The notes under the pieces: generated by a model
The model's database searches: none
The model's input: the letters and a program-made list of their open reading frames with translations, nothing else
What the model was told of the DNA's origin: nothing
Shown here: positions 44,223-51,741 of the stretch, piece after piece
How the letters are laid out: each line of letters starts with the position of its first letter
How positions within the stretch are numbered: position 1 is the stretch's first letter
NCBI GenBank assembly: GCA_965247175.1
Contig: OZ252006.1
Coordinates: forward strand, 2,542,001 to 2,606,000
Direction of reading: 5' to 3'
Length of the DNA stretch: 64,000 nucleotides
From: JANQMX01 sp965247175
GTDB taxonomy: Bacteria > Pseudomonadota > Alphaproteobacteria > Kiloniellales > DSM-21159
Position numbers and translations under genes: made by a program

Positions 44223-45073
44223 TCCGGCCTCGCTTCTTCCAGCTTGGCCAGAGCTCTTGACCACTCGTCGGCTTCGACGCGCACGAAATGGGTGATCTCG
44301 CGGTTCTCGAGGAAGTCGACGCCCTTGCACATCTTCGTGTTGCAGATGATGACGCGCGGCTTCGGCTCGGTCAGGCCGCGGGCCGCATCGAAGGCCGCAA
44401 CCAGGGCGTCCAGATCGTTGCCGTCGACCTCCTGAGCATGCCAGCCGAAAGCCGCCCATTTCGGCGCCTCGGCGCCGATGGCCAGTGCATCACGCGACGG
44501 GCCATCGGCTTGCTGGTTGTTGAAATCGACGACGCAGATCAGGTTATCGAGACGCCATTGGGTGGCCGACATCACGGCCTCCCAGGTCGCGCCCTCGCCC
44601 AGCTCACCATCGGACATCAGGTTGTAGACGAAGGCCGGGTTGTTCTTGCGCTTGAGGCCCAACGCCATCCCAACGGCGATGCCGAGCCCCTGCCCGAGCG
44701 AGCCGCCCGTGATCTCCATCCCCGGCGTATAGCTTGCCATGCCGGACATGGGCAGGCGCGAGTCGTCCATCCCGTAGGTCTCGAACTCCTCCTCGGGCAG
44801 GATCCCAGCCTCCATCAACACTGCGTAGAGCGCGATGGCGTAATGGCCGATCGATAGAAGAAAGCGGTCGCGGCCCTCCCACTCGGGGTCCTCGGGGCGA
44901 TAGTCGAGCGCATGGAAGTACGAGGTCGCCAGAACGTCCGCGACACCGAGCGCCTGACCGATGTAGCCCTGGCCCTGCACCTCGCCCATCAGAAGTGCTT
45001 TACGCCGGATGTTCCAGGCGCGCATTTCGAGCGAAACGTTCGACAGATTGCCTGCGCGCTGCTGCGCGGCCAT
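44219..45073 (-). CDS. Transketolase, N-terminal (TPP-binding) half
   Basis: A 284-residue transketolase PP domain. The cofactor-binding signature is MSDGELGEGATWEAV (the SDGE-LGEG stretch), followed by VVDFNNQQADG. GHYAIALYAVLMEAGILP and GGSLGQGLGIAVGMALG are family segments. It is the first gene of the six-gene operon tktN-tktC-SDR-dctPQM and is preceded by a 381-base gene-free region that must carry the promoter. A GGAGG-type Shine-Dalgarno (GGAGGAGGC) precedes the ATG. Confidence 0.94.
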   Translation of the reverse strand: MAAQQRAGNLSNVSLEMRAWNIRRKALLMGEVQGQGYIGQALGVADVLATSYFHALDYRPEDPEWEGRDRFLLSIGHYAIALYAVLMEAGILPEEEFETYGMDDSRLPMSGMASYTPGMEITGGSLGQGLGIAVGMALGLKRKNNPAFVYNLMSDGELGEGATWEAVMSATQWRLDNLICVVDFNNQQADGPSRDALAIGAEAPKWAAFGWHAQEVDGNDLDALVAAFDAARGLTEPKPRVIICNTKMCKGVDFLENREITHFVRVEADEWSRALAKLEEARPE

Positions 45074-45454
45074 CGCCTCCTCCCTGAACTCTTGTTCTTT
45101 GGTGGACTGATAACAGCAAGCCGCGCCGCTGAAACTTTCGAAAAACGCAAAACTCGTTTAGAAAATCTTCAAATCGAGATGACCCGACCCCGCAGGAAAC
45201 CGGCACAGACCTTGCCATCCGGCCACAGAGAAGCCGCGCGCGGCTCAAGCGCCCCTCGTCGCGTTTCGCTATCGCGCCTCGCTGGAGGCTAAGCGGGGCT
45301 GAAGCGGCCCCTCTAAGCCCCAGACATTTTACCGTTTTTCCAAAATACACCTGTGCTAGATCACAGCTGTCCACAACCAATAGACAGTGAAGCGTGAGAG
45401 CTGGCAGCCGGCGCGAGGGCGGCGACAAGCATAGGGGCAGAGAAAGGGAGAGGC
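45074..45454. other. Gene-free region with promoter of the transketolase operon
   Basis: No gene seen. An imperfect inverted repeat, ACTTTCGAAAAACG (45134-45147) and CGTTTAGAAAAT (45155-45166), lies 60-95 bases upstream of the transketolase start and is AT-richer than its surroundings, so it could bind the cassette's LysR regulator. Most of the remainder is GC-rich and featureless until the mscS promoter area (around TTTTACCGTTTTTCC near 45325). Confidence 0.4.
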
Positions 45455-46309
45455 ATGGATACAGCAAATCTGTTCGACGAGCGCAGCATCGACTCGCTGA
45501 TCAGCGCAGTGATCGACGCGTTCACCACCTATGGCATGAGCGTCATCGGTGGCATCGTCATCCTCATCGTCGGCTGGATGGTCGCCGGCTGGGCCAAGCG
45601 CGCCGTGCGGCGCGTTCTGAGCAAGACCGACAAGGTCGACGCGACTCTCCGCGGCTTCTTCTCCAGCCTGGTACGCTATGTCATCCTGGTTTTCGTCGTC
45701 ATCGCCGTGCTCAACCAGTTCGGCGTACAGACGGCCAGCCTTATTGCCATCTTCGGCGCCGCAGGCCTGGCGATCGGCCTGGCCCTCCAGGGGACCCTCT
45801 CCAATGTCGCCGCCGGCGTGATGCTGCTGATATTCCGGCCGCTGCGCGTCGGTCAGTACGTCGAGATTGCGGGGCAAGCCGGCACGGTCGTCGACCTCAA
45901 TCTCTTCACCACCGAGCTCGCCACACCGGACAATGTGCAGATCATCATTCCCAACAACGCGATCTGGGGCAGCTCCGTGGTGAACTACTCGCACCACGGC
46001 ACGCGTCGCGTCGACTTCATGCTCGGCATCGGCTACGGCGACGACATGGACAAGGCGATCGCCGCCATCGAATCCGTGATTGCCGACGACTCGCGCCCCC
46101 TATCCGACCCGGCCCATCAGATCGTCGTCGGCGAACTGGCCGACAGCTCGGTGAACATCATCGTCCGCGTCTGGGTCAAGTCCGACGACTACTGGCCACT
46201 CAAGTTCGACTTCACCAAGCGCTTCAAGGAGCGCTTCGATGCCGAGGGCATCTCGATCCCCTTCCCGCAGCAGGACGTGCATATGTATACGGTGGCGAAC
46301 AGCGCCTAG
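45455..46309 (+). CDS. Mechanosensitive ion channel (MscS family)
   Basis: A 284-residue small MscS-type channel that opens under membrane tension and protects against osmotic downshock. It has three N-terminal transmembrane helices (about 28-48, 70-90, 93-118), the pore-lining TM3 region FGAAGLAIGLALQGTLSNVAAGVMLLIFRPLRVGQYVEI, and a beta-domain with NVQIIIPNNAIWGSSVVNYS. The C-terminal domain ends normally. GGGAGAGGC lies before the ATG. Monocistronic or followed by the racemase gene 21 bases later. Confidence 0.95.
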   Translation: MDTANLFDERSIDSLISAVIDAFTTYGMSVIGGIVILIVGWMVAGWAKRAVRRVLSKTDKVDATLRGFFSSLVRYVILVFVVIAVLNQFGVQTASLIAIFGAAGLAIGLALQGTLSNVAAGVMLLIFRPLRVGQYVEIAGQAGTVVDLNLFTTELATPDNVQIIIPNNAIWGSSVVNYSHHGTRRVDFMLGIGYGDDMDKAIAAIESVIADDSRPLSDPAHQIVVGELADSSVNIIVRVWVKSDDYWPLKFDFTKRFKERFDAEGISIPFPQQDVHMYTVANSA

Positions 46310-46330
46310 CGTCTGACTTCGGGAGTATCC

Positions 46331-47032
46331 ATGCCCCAACATATCGGCATCGTCGGCTGCTCGGCCGAAGGTGCCGCCCTCTGCTACCGGACCATCTGCA
46401 CGGAAGCGCCGGCACTGCTCGGGCGTGCACACGCCCATCCCGAGGTCTCCATGCATACGCCCTCTCTGGCCGACTACACGGCCTGCCTGGGCGCCGGAGA
46501 CCTGGAGGGCGTCGCCGCGCTGATGCTGGCCTCGGCGGAGAAGCTGGCCAAGATCGGCGCCGACTTTCTGATCTGTCCGGACAATACCATCCACCAGGCC
46601 TTCGATCTCGTGGCGCCGCGCGCGCCGCTGCCATGGCTCCACATCGCCGAAGTGGTCGCGGACGAGGCCGTCCAGCGGGGTTATCGTCGCCTCGGCCTGA
46701 CCGGCACAGGCTGGCTGGTCGACAGCGAGGTCTATCCGGAGAAGCTCGCCGCGCGAGGCCTGGAGGTGCAACGCCCGAGTCCCGCCGAGCGTGACGAGAT
46801 CGACCGCATCATCATGGAGGAGCTGGTTTACGGGCAGTTCAAGCCCGAGGCCGTCGCCTATTTCCAGGAGGTCATGGAGCGCATGAAGCAGGCCGGCTGC
46901 GATGCCGTGGTGCTCGGCTGCACCGAGATCCCCCTGATCATGAACGACGGCAATGCACCGCTGCCGACCCTGGACTCCACGCGCCTCCTGGCCCGCGCGG
47001 CGCTGCGCCGCGCCATCGAGAAAGCCGGCTAG
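46331..47032 (+). CDS. Aspartate/glutamate racemase family protein
   Basis: A 233-residue member of the cofactor-independent Asp/Glu/hydantoin racemase superfamily. It has HIGIVGCSAEGAALCYRTI at the start, the first catalytic cysteine in DFLICPDNTIHQAF and the second in VVLGCTEIPLIM, with GLTGTGWLVDSEVY between. The two-cysteine mechanism inverts the alpha carbon without PLP. The substrate could be aspartate or another small acid. It follows mscS by 21 bases and its stop overlaps that of the convergent dehydrogenase gene by four bases. Confidence 0.88.
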   Translation: MPQHIGIVGCSAEGAALCYRTICTEAPALLGRAHAHPEVSMHTPSLADYTACLGAGDLEGVAALMLASAEKLAKIGADFLICPDNTIHQAFDLVAPRAPLPWLHIAEVVADEAVQRGYRRLGLTGTGWLVDSEVYPEKLAARGLEVQRPSPAERDEIDRIIMEELVYGQFKPEAVAYFQEVMERMKQAGCDAVVLGCTEIPLIMNDGNAPLPTLDSTRLLARAALRRAIEKAG

Positions 47033-48123
47033 ATATCCAACTGGGCTCGGACGTGGGCGGTGATGTCGTCGAGCCCGCTGGTCCCACCCATCTCGTAGGG
47101 CCGCAAGGCGCCCCCGGCGAAGGCGGAATGCACCGCGTTCTCCAGCAGGCTCGCCGCCTCGGCGCAAGTCTCCGCGGCATAGCGGGCGGCCAGCCAGTCC
47201 AGCATCATGGCCGCAGAGAGGAACATGGCCGTCGGGTTGGCCTTGCCGCTGCCGGCGATGTCCGGGGCGGTGCCGTGGCAGGGCTGGAAGACGGCATGGC
47301 TCTCGCCGATGTCGGCCGAGGGCGCCATGCCCATGCCACCCATCAGCGCCGCCCCGGCGTCCGATAGAATGTCGCCGAACATGTTCTCGGTCACCAGCAC
47401 GTCGAACTGCCAGGGGCTGCGGATCATGTTGAGCGCCACGGCATCGACATAGGCGCTGTCGGCCAAGACATCGGGATGGCGCTTGGCCCGCTCTTCGAAG
47501 ATGCCACGGAAGAAGGCGAAGGCGCCGAGCACGTTGGCTTTGTCGACGCAGGTGACGCGGCCTTCCCGCCCGCGGGTCTTGCGCCGCCGCGCCAGGTCGA
47601 AGGCGAAGTCGAAGAGTCGCTCGCTGGCGGTGCGGGTGATGACAAGTTGGTCGGTCGCGCTGTTGTCGTCGTCGATCACCGTCTTGCCGCGCCCGGCGAA
47701 GAGCCCCTCCGTCGACTCGCGGATCAGCACGAAATCGAGGGACGCGGCTCGGGAGTCGGCGAGCGGCAATGGCAAGCCCGGAAAGGTGCGCACCGGGCGG
47801 ACGCCGGCGAAAAGCTGGAAGGTCTCGCGCAGATCGAGCTGCGGCGCGATTTCCCGGCCGTCGGGATAACGCACGTCCGGCAGACCCATGGCGGCGAGCA
47901 GGATGGCATCCGCCTTCTCTGCCGCGCGCAAGGTCTCCTCGGGCAGGGCCGTTCCCGACTCCCGATAAAGACCGGCCCCGGCCGGAAGACTTTCGAACTT
48001 GAGACTGAAGCTGCCCAACCGGGCGGCGAGATCGGCCAGCACGTCAAGGCAGGGCTGCGTGATCTCCTCACCGATCCCATCGCCAGGAAGCACAGCTATC
48101 CGCAGCTCGTTGTCGATGCTCAT
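47029..48123 (-). CDS. Isocitrate/isopropylmalate dehydrogenase family protein (TtuC-like)
   Basis: A 364-residue NAD(P)-dependent beta-decarboxylating dehydrogenase. It has AVLPGDGIGEEI, FVLIRESTEGLFAGRG, RTASERLFDFAFDLARRR, VDKANVLGAFAFF, and FQPCHGTAPDIAGSGKANPTAMFLSAAMML. The loop after REST lacks the sequence of true LeuB (no RGIST-type), so it is closer to tartrate dehydrogenase/decarboxylase or D-malate dehydrogenase. The start at 48121-48123 overlaps the stop of the upstream monooxygenase-fold gene by four bases, indicating an operon. Confidence 0.9.
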   Translation of the reverse strand: MSIDNELRIAVLPGDGIGEEITQPCLDVLADLAARLGSFSLKFESLPAGAGLYRESGTALPEETLRAAEKADAILLAAMGLPDVRYPDGREIAPQLDLRETFQLFAGVRPVRTFPGLPLPLADSRAASLDFVLIRESTEGLFAGRGKTVIDDDNSATDQLVITRTASERLFDFAFDLARRRKTRGREGRVTCVDKANVLGAFAFFRGIFEERAKRHPDVLADSAYVDAVALNMIRSPWQFDVLVTENMFGDILSDAGAALMGGMGMAPSADIGESHAVFQPCHGTAPDIAGSGKANPTAMFLSAAMMLDWLAARYAAETCAEAASLLENAVHSAFAGGALRPYEMGGTSGLDDITAHVRAQLDI

Positions 48124-48446
48124 GGCTGCTCCGCTTGCCCGGTCTCTGCCGCCAGGAGCTGCCAGCAAGTCACCTGTTTGCTGGCCACCATGGGCCCAGT
48201 CGCCTGATCGAAGCTCCGGAAGTGGGCGCTCGCGAGATGCGCGTCGAAAGCACCTCGGTCCTGATAGATCTCATAGAGAAAGATGCGGGCCGGCCAGGCG
48301 TCGTTAGCCGTTTCCTCGCCGCACACATCAAAGCGCAGGCAGCCCGGTTCTTCGGCCAGCGATGTGCGCGCGTTCTCCAGCATCAGAGGCAGAAAGGCCG
48401 CGGCGGCCTCCGGCCTGATCTCGAACGCGACTGTGACGACGTACAC
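48120..48446 (-). CDS. Antibiotic-biosynthesis-monooxygenase-fold protein
   Basis: A 108-residue ferredoxin-like-fold ABM protein (YVVTVAFEIRPEAAAAFLPLMLENARTSLAEEPGCLRFDV, then YEIYQDRGAFDAHLASAHFRSF). Members are cofactor-free small oxygenases, quinone-binding proteins or lactose-like stress proteins, so the reaction is unknown. Start is GTG (48444-48446). It is coupled to the dehydrogenase gene by a four-base overlap, and divergent from the His-rich gene. Confidence 0.88.
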   Translation of the reverse strand: MYVVTVAFEIRPEAAAAFLPLMLENARTSLAEEPGCLRFDVCGEETANDAWPARIFLYEIYQDRGAFDAHLASAHFRSFDQATGPMVASKQVTCWQLLAAETGQAEQP

Positions 48447-48655
48447 AGGGCTGCCCTCTCTCTCACCTTATCTTCTTTCGCGATGGCTTCAGGTCGGGTC
48501 AAGCGCGCGCATCGCGGAGCCCGTGTGTCGGCGCGTCTGACAAGATTGTGAAGGGTATCGCGGCACTTCCGCAGGGATCATGAAATCGCCGAAGACGTAG
48601 CACAGGCATAGTGGCAACAGAAAGGCCCGCCCCGGGACCGGGACGGGAAGATCAT

Positions 48656-49102
48656 ATGAAGGCACAGAGGCTTCGCATAGCGGTCACCGCTTTTGCCCTG
48701 GCATTTGCATTCGGAAGCATAGCCGCCATGCCCCGACCGGCGGATGCCGGCGGCGGGTACGGCAATAAGCATGGACATCACCACAAGGGCTACCACGGCC
48801 AACACCATTACAAGGGTGGAAAGCACCATCACGCCAAGCCGCATAAGAACGACCGCGTCATCGTCTTTCGCAACGGCGTCAAAGGGCCGGTCCACGCGCC
48901 GGCCTTCAGGACCGGCAAGAAGAACCAACGGGTCGTGATCATCAATCCGAACCACAACCGGAAATTCACGAAACGCAAGCGCTTCAGCAAACGCGGCTTT
49001 GTCGGCCGCAGCTACTACCACGGCGGCCGCTACGGCAACCGATGGCACCGCCGGCACGGGCGCCGCAGCTTCGGATCCGGCACCAGAATCATCATCAGAT
49101 AG
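48656..49102 (+). CDS. Secreted histidine-rich small protein
   Basis: A 148-residue exported protein. A signal peptide (about residues 1-31, cleaving near PADAGGG) precedes a region with 11 histidines in 25 residues (39-63), with Gly/Lys in between, and a basic C-terminal tail ending RIIIR. The His cluster suggests binding of Ni, Zn, Cu or haem, but I recognise no family. GGGAAG lies six bases before the ATG. A GC hairpin (48626-48647) partly overlaps the Shine-Dalgarno and could reduce initiation. The downstream convergent gene codes for a YHS-domain protein. Confidence 0.75.
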   Translation: MKAQRLRIAVTAFALAFAFGSIAAMPRPADAGGGYGNKHGHHHKGYHGQHHYKGGKHHHAKPHKNDRVIVFRNGVKGPVHAPAFRTGKKNQRVVIINPNHNRKFTKRKRFSKRGFVGRSYYHGGRYGNRWHRRHGRRSFGSGTRIIIR

Positions 49103-49125
49103 AGAACGGCCGGTTCCTGAAACGC

Positions 49126-49169
49126 AAAAAGGCGTGTCATGCGACGCCGCTTTGGCGCCGCATGACACG
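49126..49169 (-). terminator. Rho-independent terminator of the YHS gene
   Basis: A long stem of CGTGTCATGCG (49133-49143) and CGCATGACACG (49159-49169), with an inner GCC-GCTTT-GGC extension. On the minus strand CCTTTTTGCG follows the stem, so it ends the minus-strand YHS-domain gene; no U-tract follows on the plus strand. Confidence 0.85.
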
Positions 49170-49219
49170 GACCGGCTGGTCAGCGCCCCCCCAGGGACGA
49201 ACGGGGGGCTACTGGGGAC

Positions 49220-49744
49220 TTATTGGGCGCCGATCGTGACGCCGGCCGGGGAAGAGGCTTCGAGGCTGGAGTCGGCGACGCTGCGGATCAGCGGCCAGTT
49301 GTTGTCCGCACCCTTGATGAAGCCGGGCACGTCTTCCTTCCAGCGCTCCTGAACCTTCTTGTTGAGGTTCAGATAGAGCTTGTCGTCGACGATGGCCCAG
49401 GCGTTCGGGTCGCCGTCGAACTTGCGGCCCATGGCGGCGCCGAAGGCGCAGTAGCCGCCGTATTGCGGGGCAAACTTGGCCGGGTCCTTCTTGAACGCGT
49501 CGAGATGCTCGGCGCTGGCAAAGCGATAGGTCGCGCCATCGTGCTCCGCCGTGTAGCGGTCGTCGCCGATCACCGGCTTACCTTCCTCGAAGTAGGCGAC
49601 GACATCGTAGCCATGCACGGCATAGCCATCGACGATGTTGATCTCGGTCTCCGCCGCGGCGAGCTGTGCCGTTCCCAGCACCGCCGCCAGCGCCAAGCCG
49701 GCTGACAGCAGCGTCGTGCGAAGAACTTTGATAACAGACGACAT
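49220..49744 (-). CDS. YHS domain-containing periplasmic protein
   Basis: A 174-residue exported protein with a signal peptide (about residues 1-31, ending AQLAAA) and one YHS domain (VDGYAVHGYDVVAYFEEGKPVIGDDRYTAEHDGATYRFASAEHLDAFKKDPAKFAPQYGGYCAFGAAMGRKFDGDPNAWAIVDDKLYLN). YHS domains bind metals or act in metal-linked sensing. The neighbouring His-rich secreted protein (convergent) and AraC regulator (divergent, 104 bases away) suggest a metal-responsive pair, though no metal is proven. It has its own strong terminator. Confidence 0.85.
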   Translation of the reverse strand: MSSVIKVLRTTLLSAGLALAAVLGTAQLAAAETEINIVDGYAVHGYDVVAYFEEGKPVIGDDRYTAEHDGATYRFASAEHLDAFKKDPAKFAPQYGGYCAFGAAMGRKFDGDPNAWAIVDDKLYLNLNKKVQERWKEDVPGFIKGADNNWPLIRSVADSSLEASSPAGVTIGAQ

Positions 49745-49848
49745 TGCAGTTCCCTCCGATTGAGTTCATTGACGGGTGGGTCCGGAACCTTGCGGCCTGG
49801 GGCCGCGGTCCGGCTCTTATTCAAAGCTAAGTCCTCGGGTTCGATCTT

Positions 49849-50724
49849 TTGTCCGAAGAAACGCGCAGTTCGTCCGAAGACCCCAACGTCTTTCCCTGGC
49901 TGACCCGCCACAGCCTGAGCGCCAGCGTGTTTTTCTCCGGCTCCCTTTGTGGGGGTGCGGACCACAACGCGGAAGATGGCCAAGGCCATCTGCACCTGCT
50001 GCGCCATGGCACCCTCTCTCTCGAGACACGCGGCGGGGCGGTCACGCGAGTCGAGCGGCCGAGCCTCATCCTCTTCGCCCGGCCCCAGAACCACCGCATG
50101 AACGCCGAGGATCAACCGGGCGCCGAGCTGGTCTGCGCGCGCTTGAGATTCGCCGGTCCCGAAGCAGACCTCCTGCTGCTCGGCATGCCGGAACCACTCG
50201 TCGTCCCGCTCGACGCCCTGTCCGGCCTGGGCCCGGTGCTCGAACGGCTGTTCGACGAAGCCTTCACGCCGGCCTTCGGCCACCGCGCCGCCGTCGACCT
50301 GATCGTCGAGCTGCTGCTCGTCATGCTGCTGCGGCACTGCATTGCCGAGGGTCTGATAGAGACAGGCCTGCTGGCCGGGCTGGCGGACCCTAAGCTGGCG
50401 CGGGCGCTGACAGCCATGCACGAGCAGCCGGCCGCGCCGCTGAACATCGAGCGGCTGGCCGAGATCGCCGGCATGTCCCGCTCCAACTTTGCCGCCGCCT
50501 TCAAGCAGGGGGTAGGCACCTCGCCGGGCGACTACCTCACCAACCTGCGCCTGGCCCAGGCCAAGCAGGCTCTGCTGCAGGGGCGCGCCCTAAAGGCCGT
50601 GGCGCCGCTCGTCGGCTACCAGAGCAGCACGGCTCTTGCTCGCGCCTTTCAGCGGCAGTTCGGTTGCGGACCCCGCGACTGGCTGGCGCAGCAGCGGCAG
50701 AAGCCCGACCCCAGCGATGCGTAA
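49849..50724 (+). CDS. AraC family transcriptional regulator
   Basis: A 291-residue regulator with an N-terminal cupin-like effector domain (about 1-160; GHLHLLRHGTLSLETRGG, then PSLILFARPQNHRMNA) and a C-terminal double-HTH AraC domain (about 185-280; LAEIAGMSRSNFAAAFKQGVGTSPGDYL and AVAPLVGYQSSTALARAFQRQFGCGPRDW). The start is a TTG at 49849 and no better ATG exists within the first 70 residues. It is divergent from the YHS gene and presumably controls that unit. The effector is unknown. Confidence 0.85.
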   Translation: MSEETRSSSEDPNVFPWLTRHSLSASVFFSGSLCGGADHNAEDGQGHLHLLRHGTLSLETRGGAVTRVERPSLILFARPQNHRMNAEDQPGAELVCARLRFAGPEADLLLLGMPEPLVVPLDALSGLGPVLERLFDEAFTPAFGHRAAVDLIVELLLVMLLRHCIAEGLIETGLLAGLADPKLARALTAMHEQPAAPLNIERLAEIAGMSRSNFAAAFKQGVGTSPGDYLTNLRLAQAKQALLQGRALKAVAPLVGYQSSTALARAFQRQFGCGPRDWLAQQRQKPDPSDA

Positions 50725-50738
50725 GCCTGCCTGCGGGA

Positions 50739-51614
50739 TTATCCGTAGGACGCATCGGCGGCGACCTCGCAGAAGCTCTTGACCAGCCGCAGGTCGCGCT
50801 TGTCGGAGGGCGTGACCAGGCAGACGCGATAGCGCTCCGGCATCTCCTCGACATCGATGGTCACCAGGTTGGAAGACGGGAACTGGCCACCTTCCAGCAT
50901 GAAGCCGACGCCAACACCGTGCAGCACGGCTTCCTTGACCACGGGAAAGGTCGCAGTCTTGATCATGCGGGAGAAGGCGAAGCCGAGCTTGGCCGCCTTG
51001 GCCTTGACCACCCGCTGCGTCAGAGAGCCATCCTCTGGCAGGATGACGACCTCCTGACGCAAATCCCGCAACGAGATGCTGCGCCGATTGGCCAGGCGAT
51101 GGTCGGGTGAGACGAAGGCCTTGTACCGCGTCGTCCCCAGTTCCCGGGTGTAGAGTCCTTCGCTGATCTCGGGCTCGACGATAATGGCAATGTCGACCTC
51201 GCGCTCACGCAACTGGTCCATCACCGCCTTCCAGCCGAACAGCGTGAACTCGATCTGCACCTGGGGATAAAGCGCCAGATAGCGGGCGATGATGGGCAAG
51301 GCAGGGCGCGGCGCATTGGCGATGATCTGCAGATGCCCCGTCGACAACTCGCCGTAGTCGTCGATCTTCTCCTCGATCAGCTGCTCGAGGGTGCGCAGCC
51401 GATCGGAAATCTCGAAGAGCTCACGCCCCGCGCGGGTCAGCTCCAGGCCCTCGCGGCGGCGCAGAAAAAGCTGTGCCCCGACAACGCGTTCCAGCTTGGC
51501 GACATGCTGTGTGATCGAGGACTGCGTCACGCCCAGCACGGCCGCTGCCTTGGAAAAGCTGCGCTCCCGCGCCGCATGAGTGAAGGCCGATATCTGATAG
51601 GGACTGGGCTTCAT
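50739..51614 (-). CDS. LysR family regulator of the divergent ABC operon
   Basis: A 291-residue LysR regulator with an N-terminal winged helix (residues 1-60: YQISAFTHAARERSFSKAAAVLGVTQSSITQHVAKLE) and a CbbR/CysB-like effector domain (HLQIIANAPRPALPIIARYL, then VDIAIIVEPEISEGLYTRELG and GVGVGFMLEGGQF). It is transcribed away from the Ugp-like ABC operon across a 127-base spacer holding a clean palindrome. The effector is probably a substrate or product of the transporter. Confidence 0.94.
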   Translation of the reverse strand: MKPSPYQISAFTHAARERSFSKAAAVLGVTQSSITQHVAKLERVVGAQLFLRRREGLELTRAGRELFEISDRLRTLEQLIEEKIDDYGELSTGHLQIIANAPRPALPIIARYLALYPQVQIEFTLFGWKAVMDQLREREVDIAIIVEPEISEGLYTRELGTTRYKAFVSPDHRLANRRSISLRDLRQEVVILPEDGSLTQRVVKAKAAKLGFAFSRMIKTATFPVVKEAVLHGVGVGFMLEGGQFPSSNLVTIDVEEMPERYRVCLVTPSDKRDLRLVKSFCEVAADASYG

Positions 51615-51652
51615 AGGTGCGGATCCCTAGGCGGTCGCAGGCTTTTTCAGAC

Positions 51653-51667
51653 ATTAGCCCCGCTAAT
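51653..51667. promoter_or_regulatory. LysR operator (ATTAGC-N3-GCTAAT)
   Basis: ATTAGC (51653-51658), CCC, GCTAAT (51662-51667): perfect 6-bp arms containing the LysR-type T-N11-A signature (T51654 to A51666). It is 39 bases upstream of the LysR start codon and 75 bases from the ABC ATPase start, central in the divergent spacer. Confidence 0.7.
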
Positions 51668-51741
51668 AGTACGTCACATCGGTGTCAAGCGTTCTTGTTA
51701 AACGGCCCGCATCACTCAGCAGGGACTTGGGGAGATCGCCG

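Noticed and set aside
38450..45454. Integrated element bounded by tRNA-derived direct repeats
   Set aside because: No second copy of the tRNA 3' end was found by eye downstream of the cassette, and no integrase gene is present.
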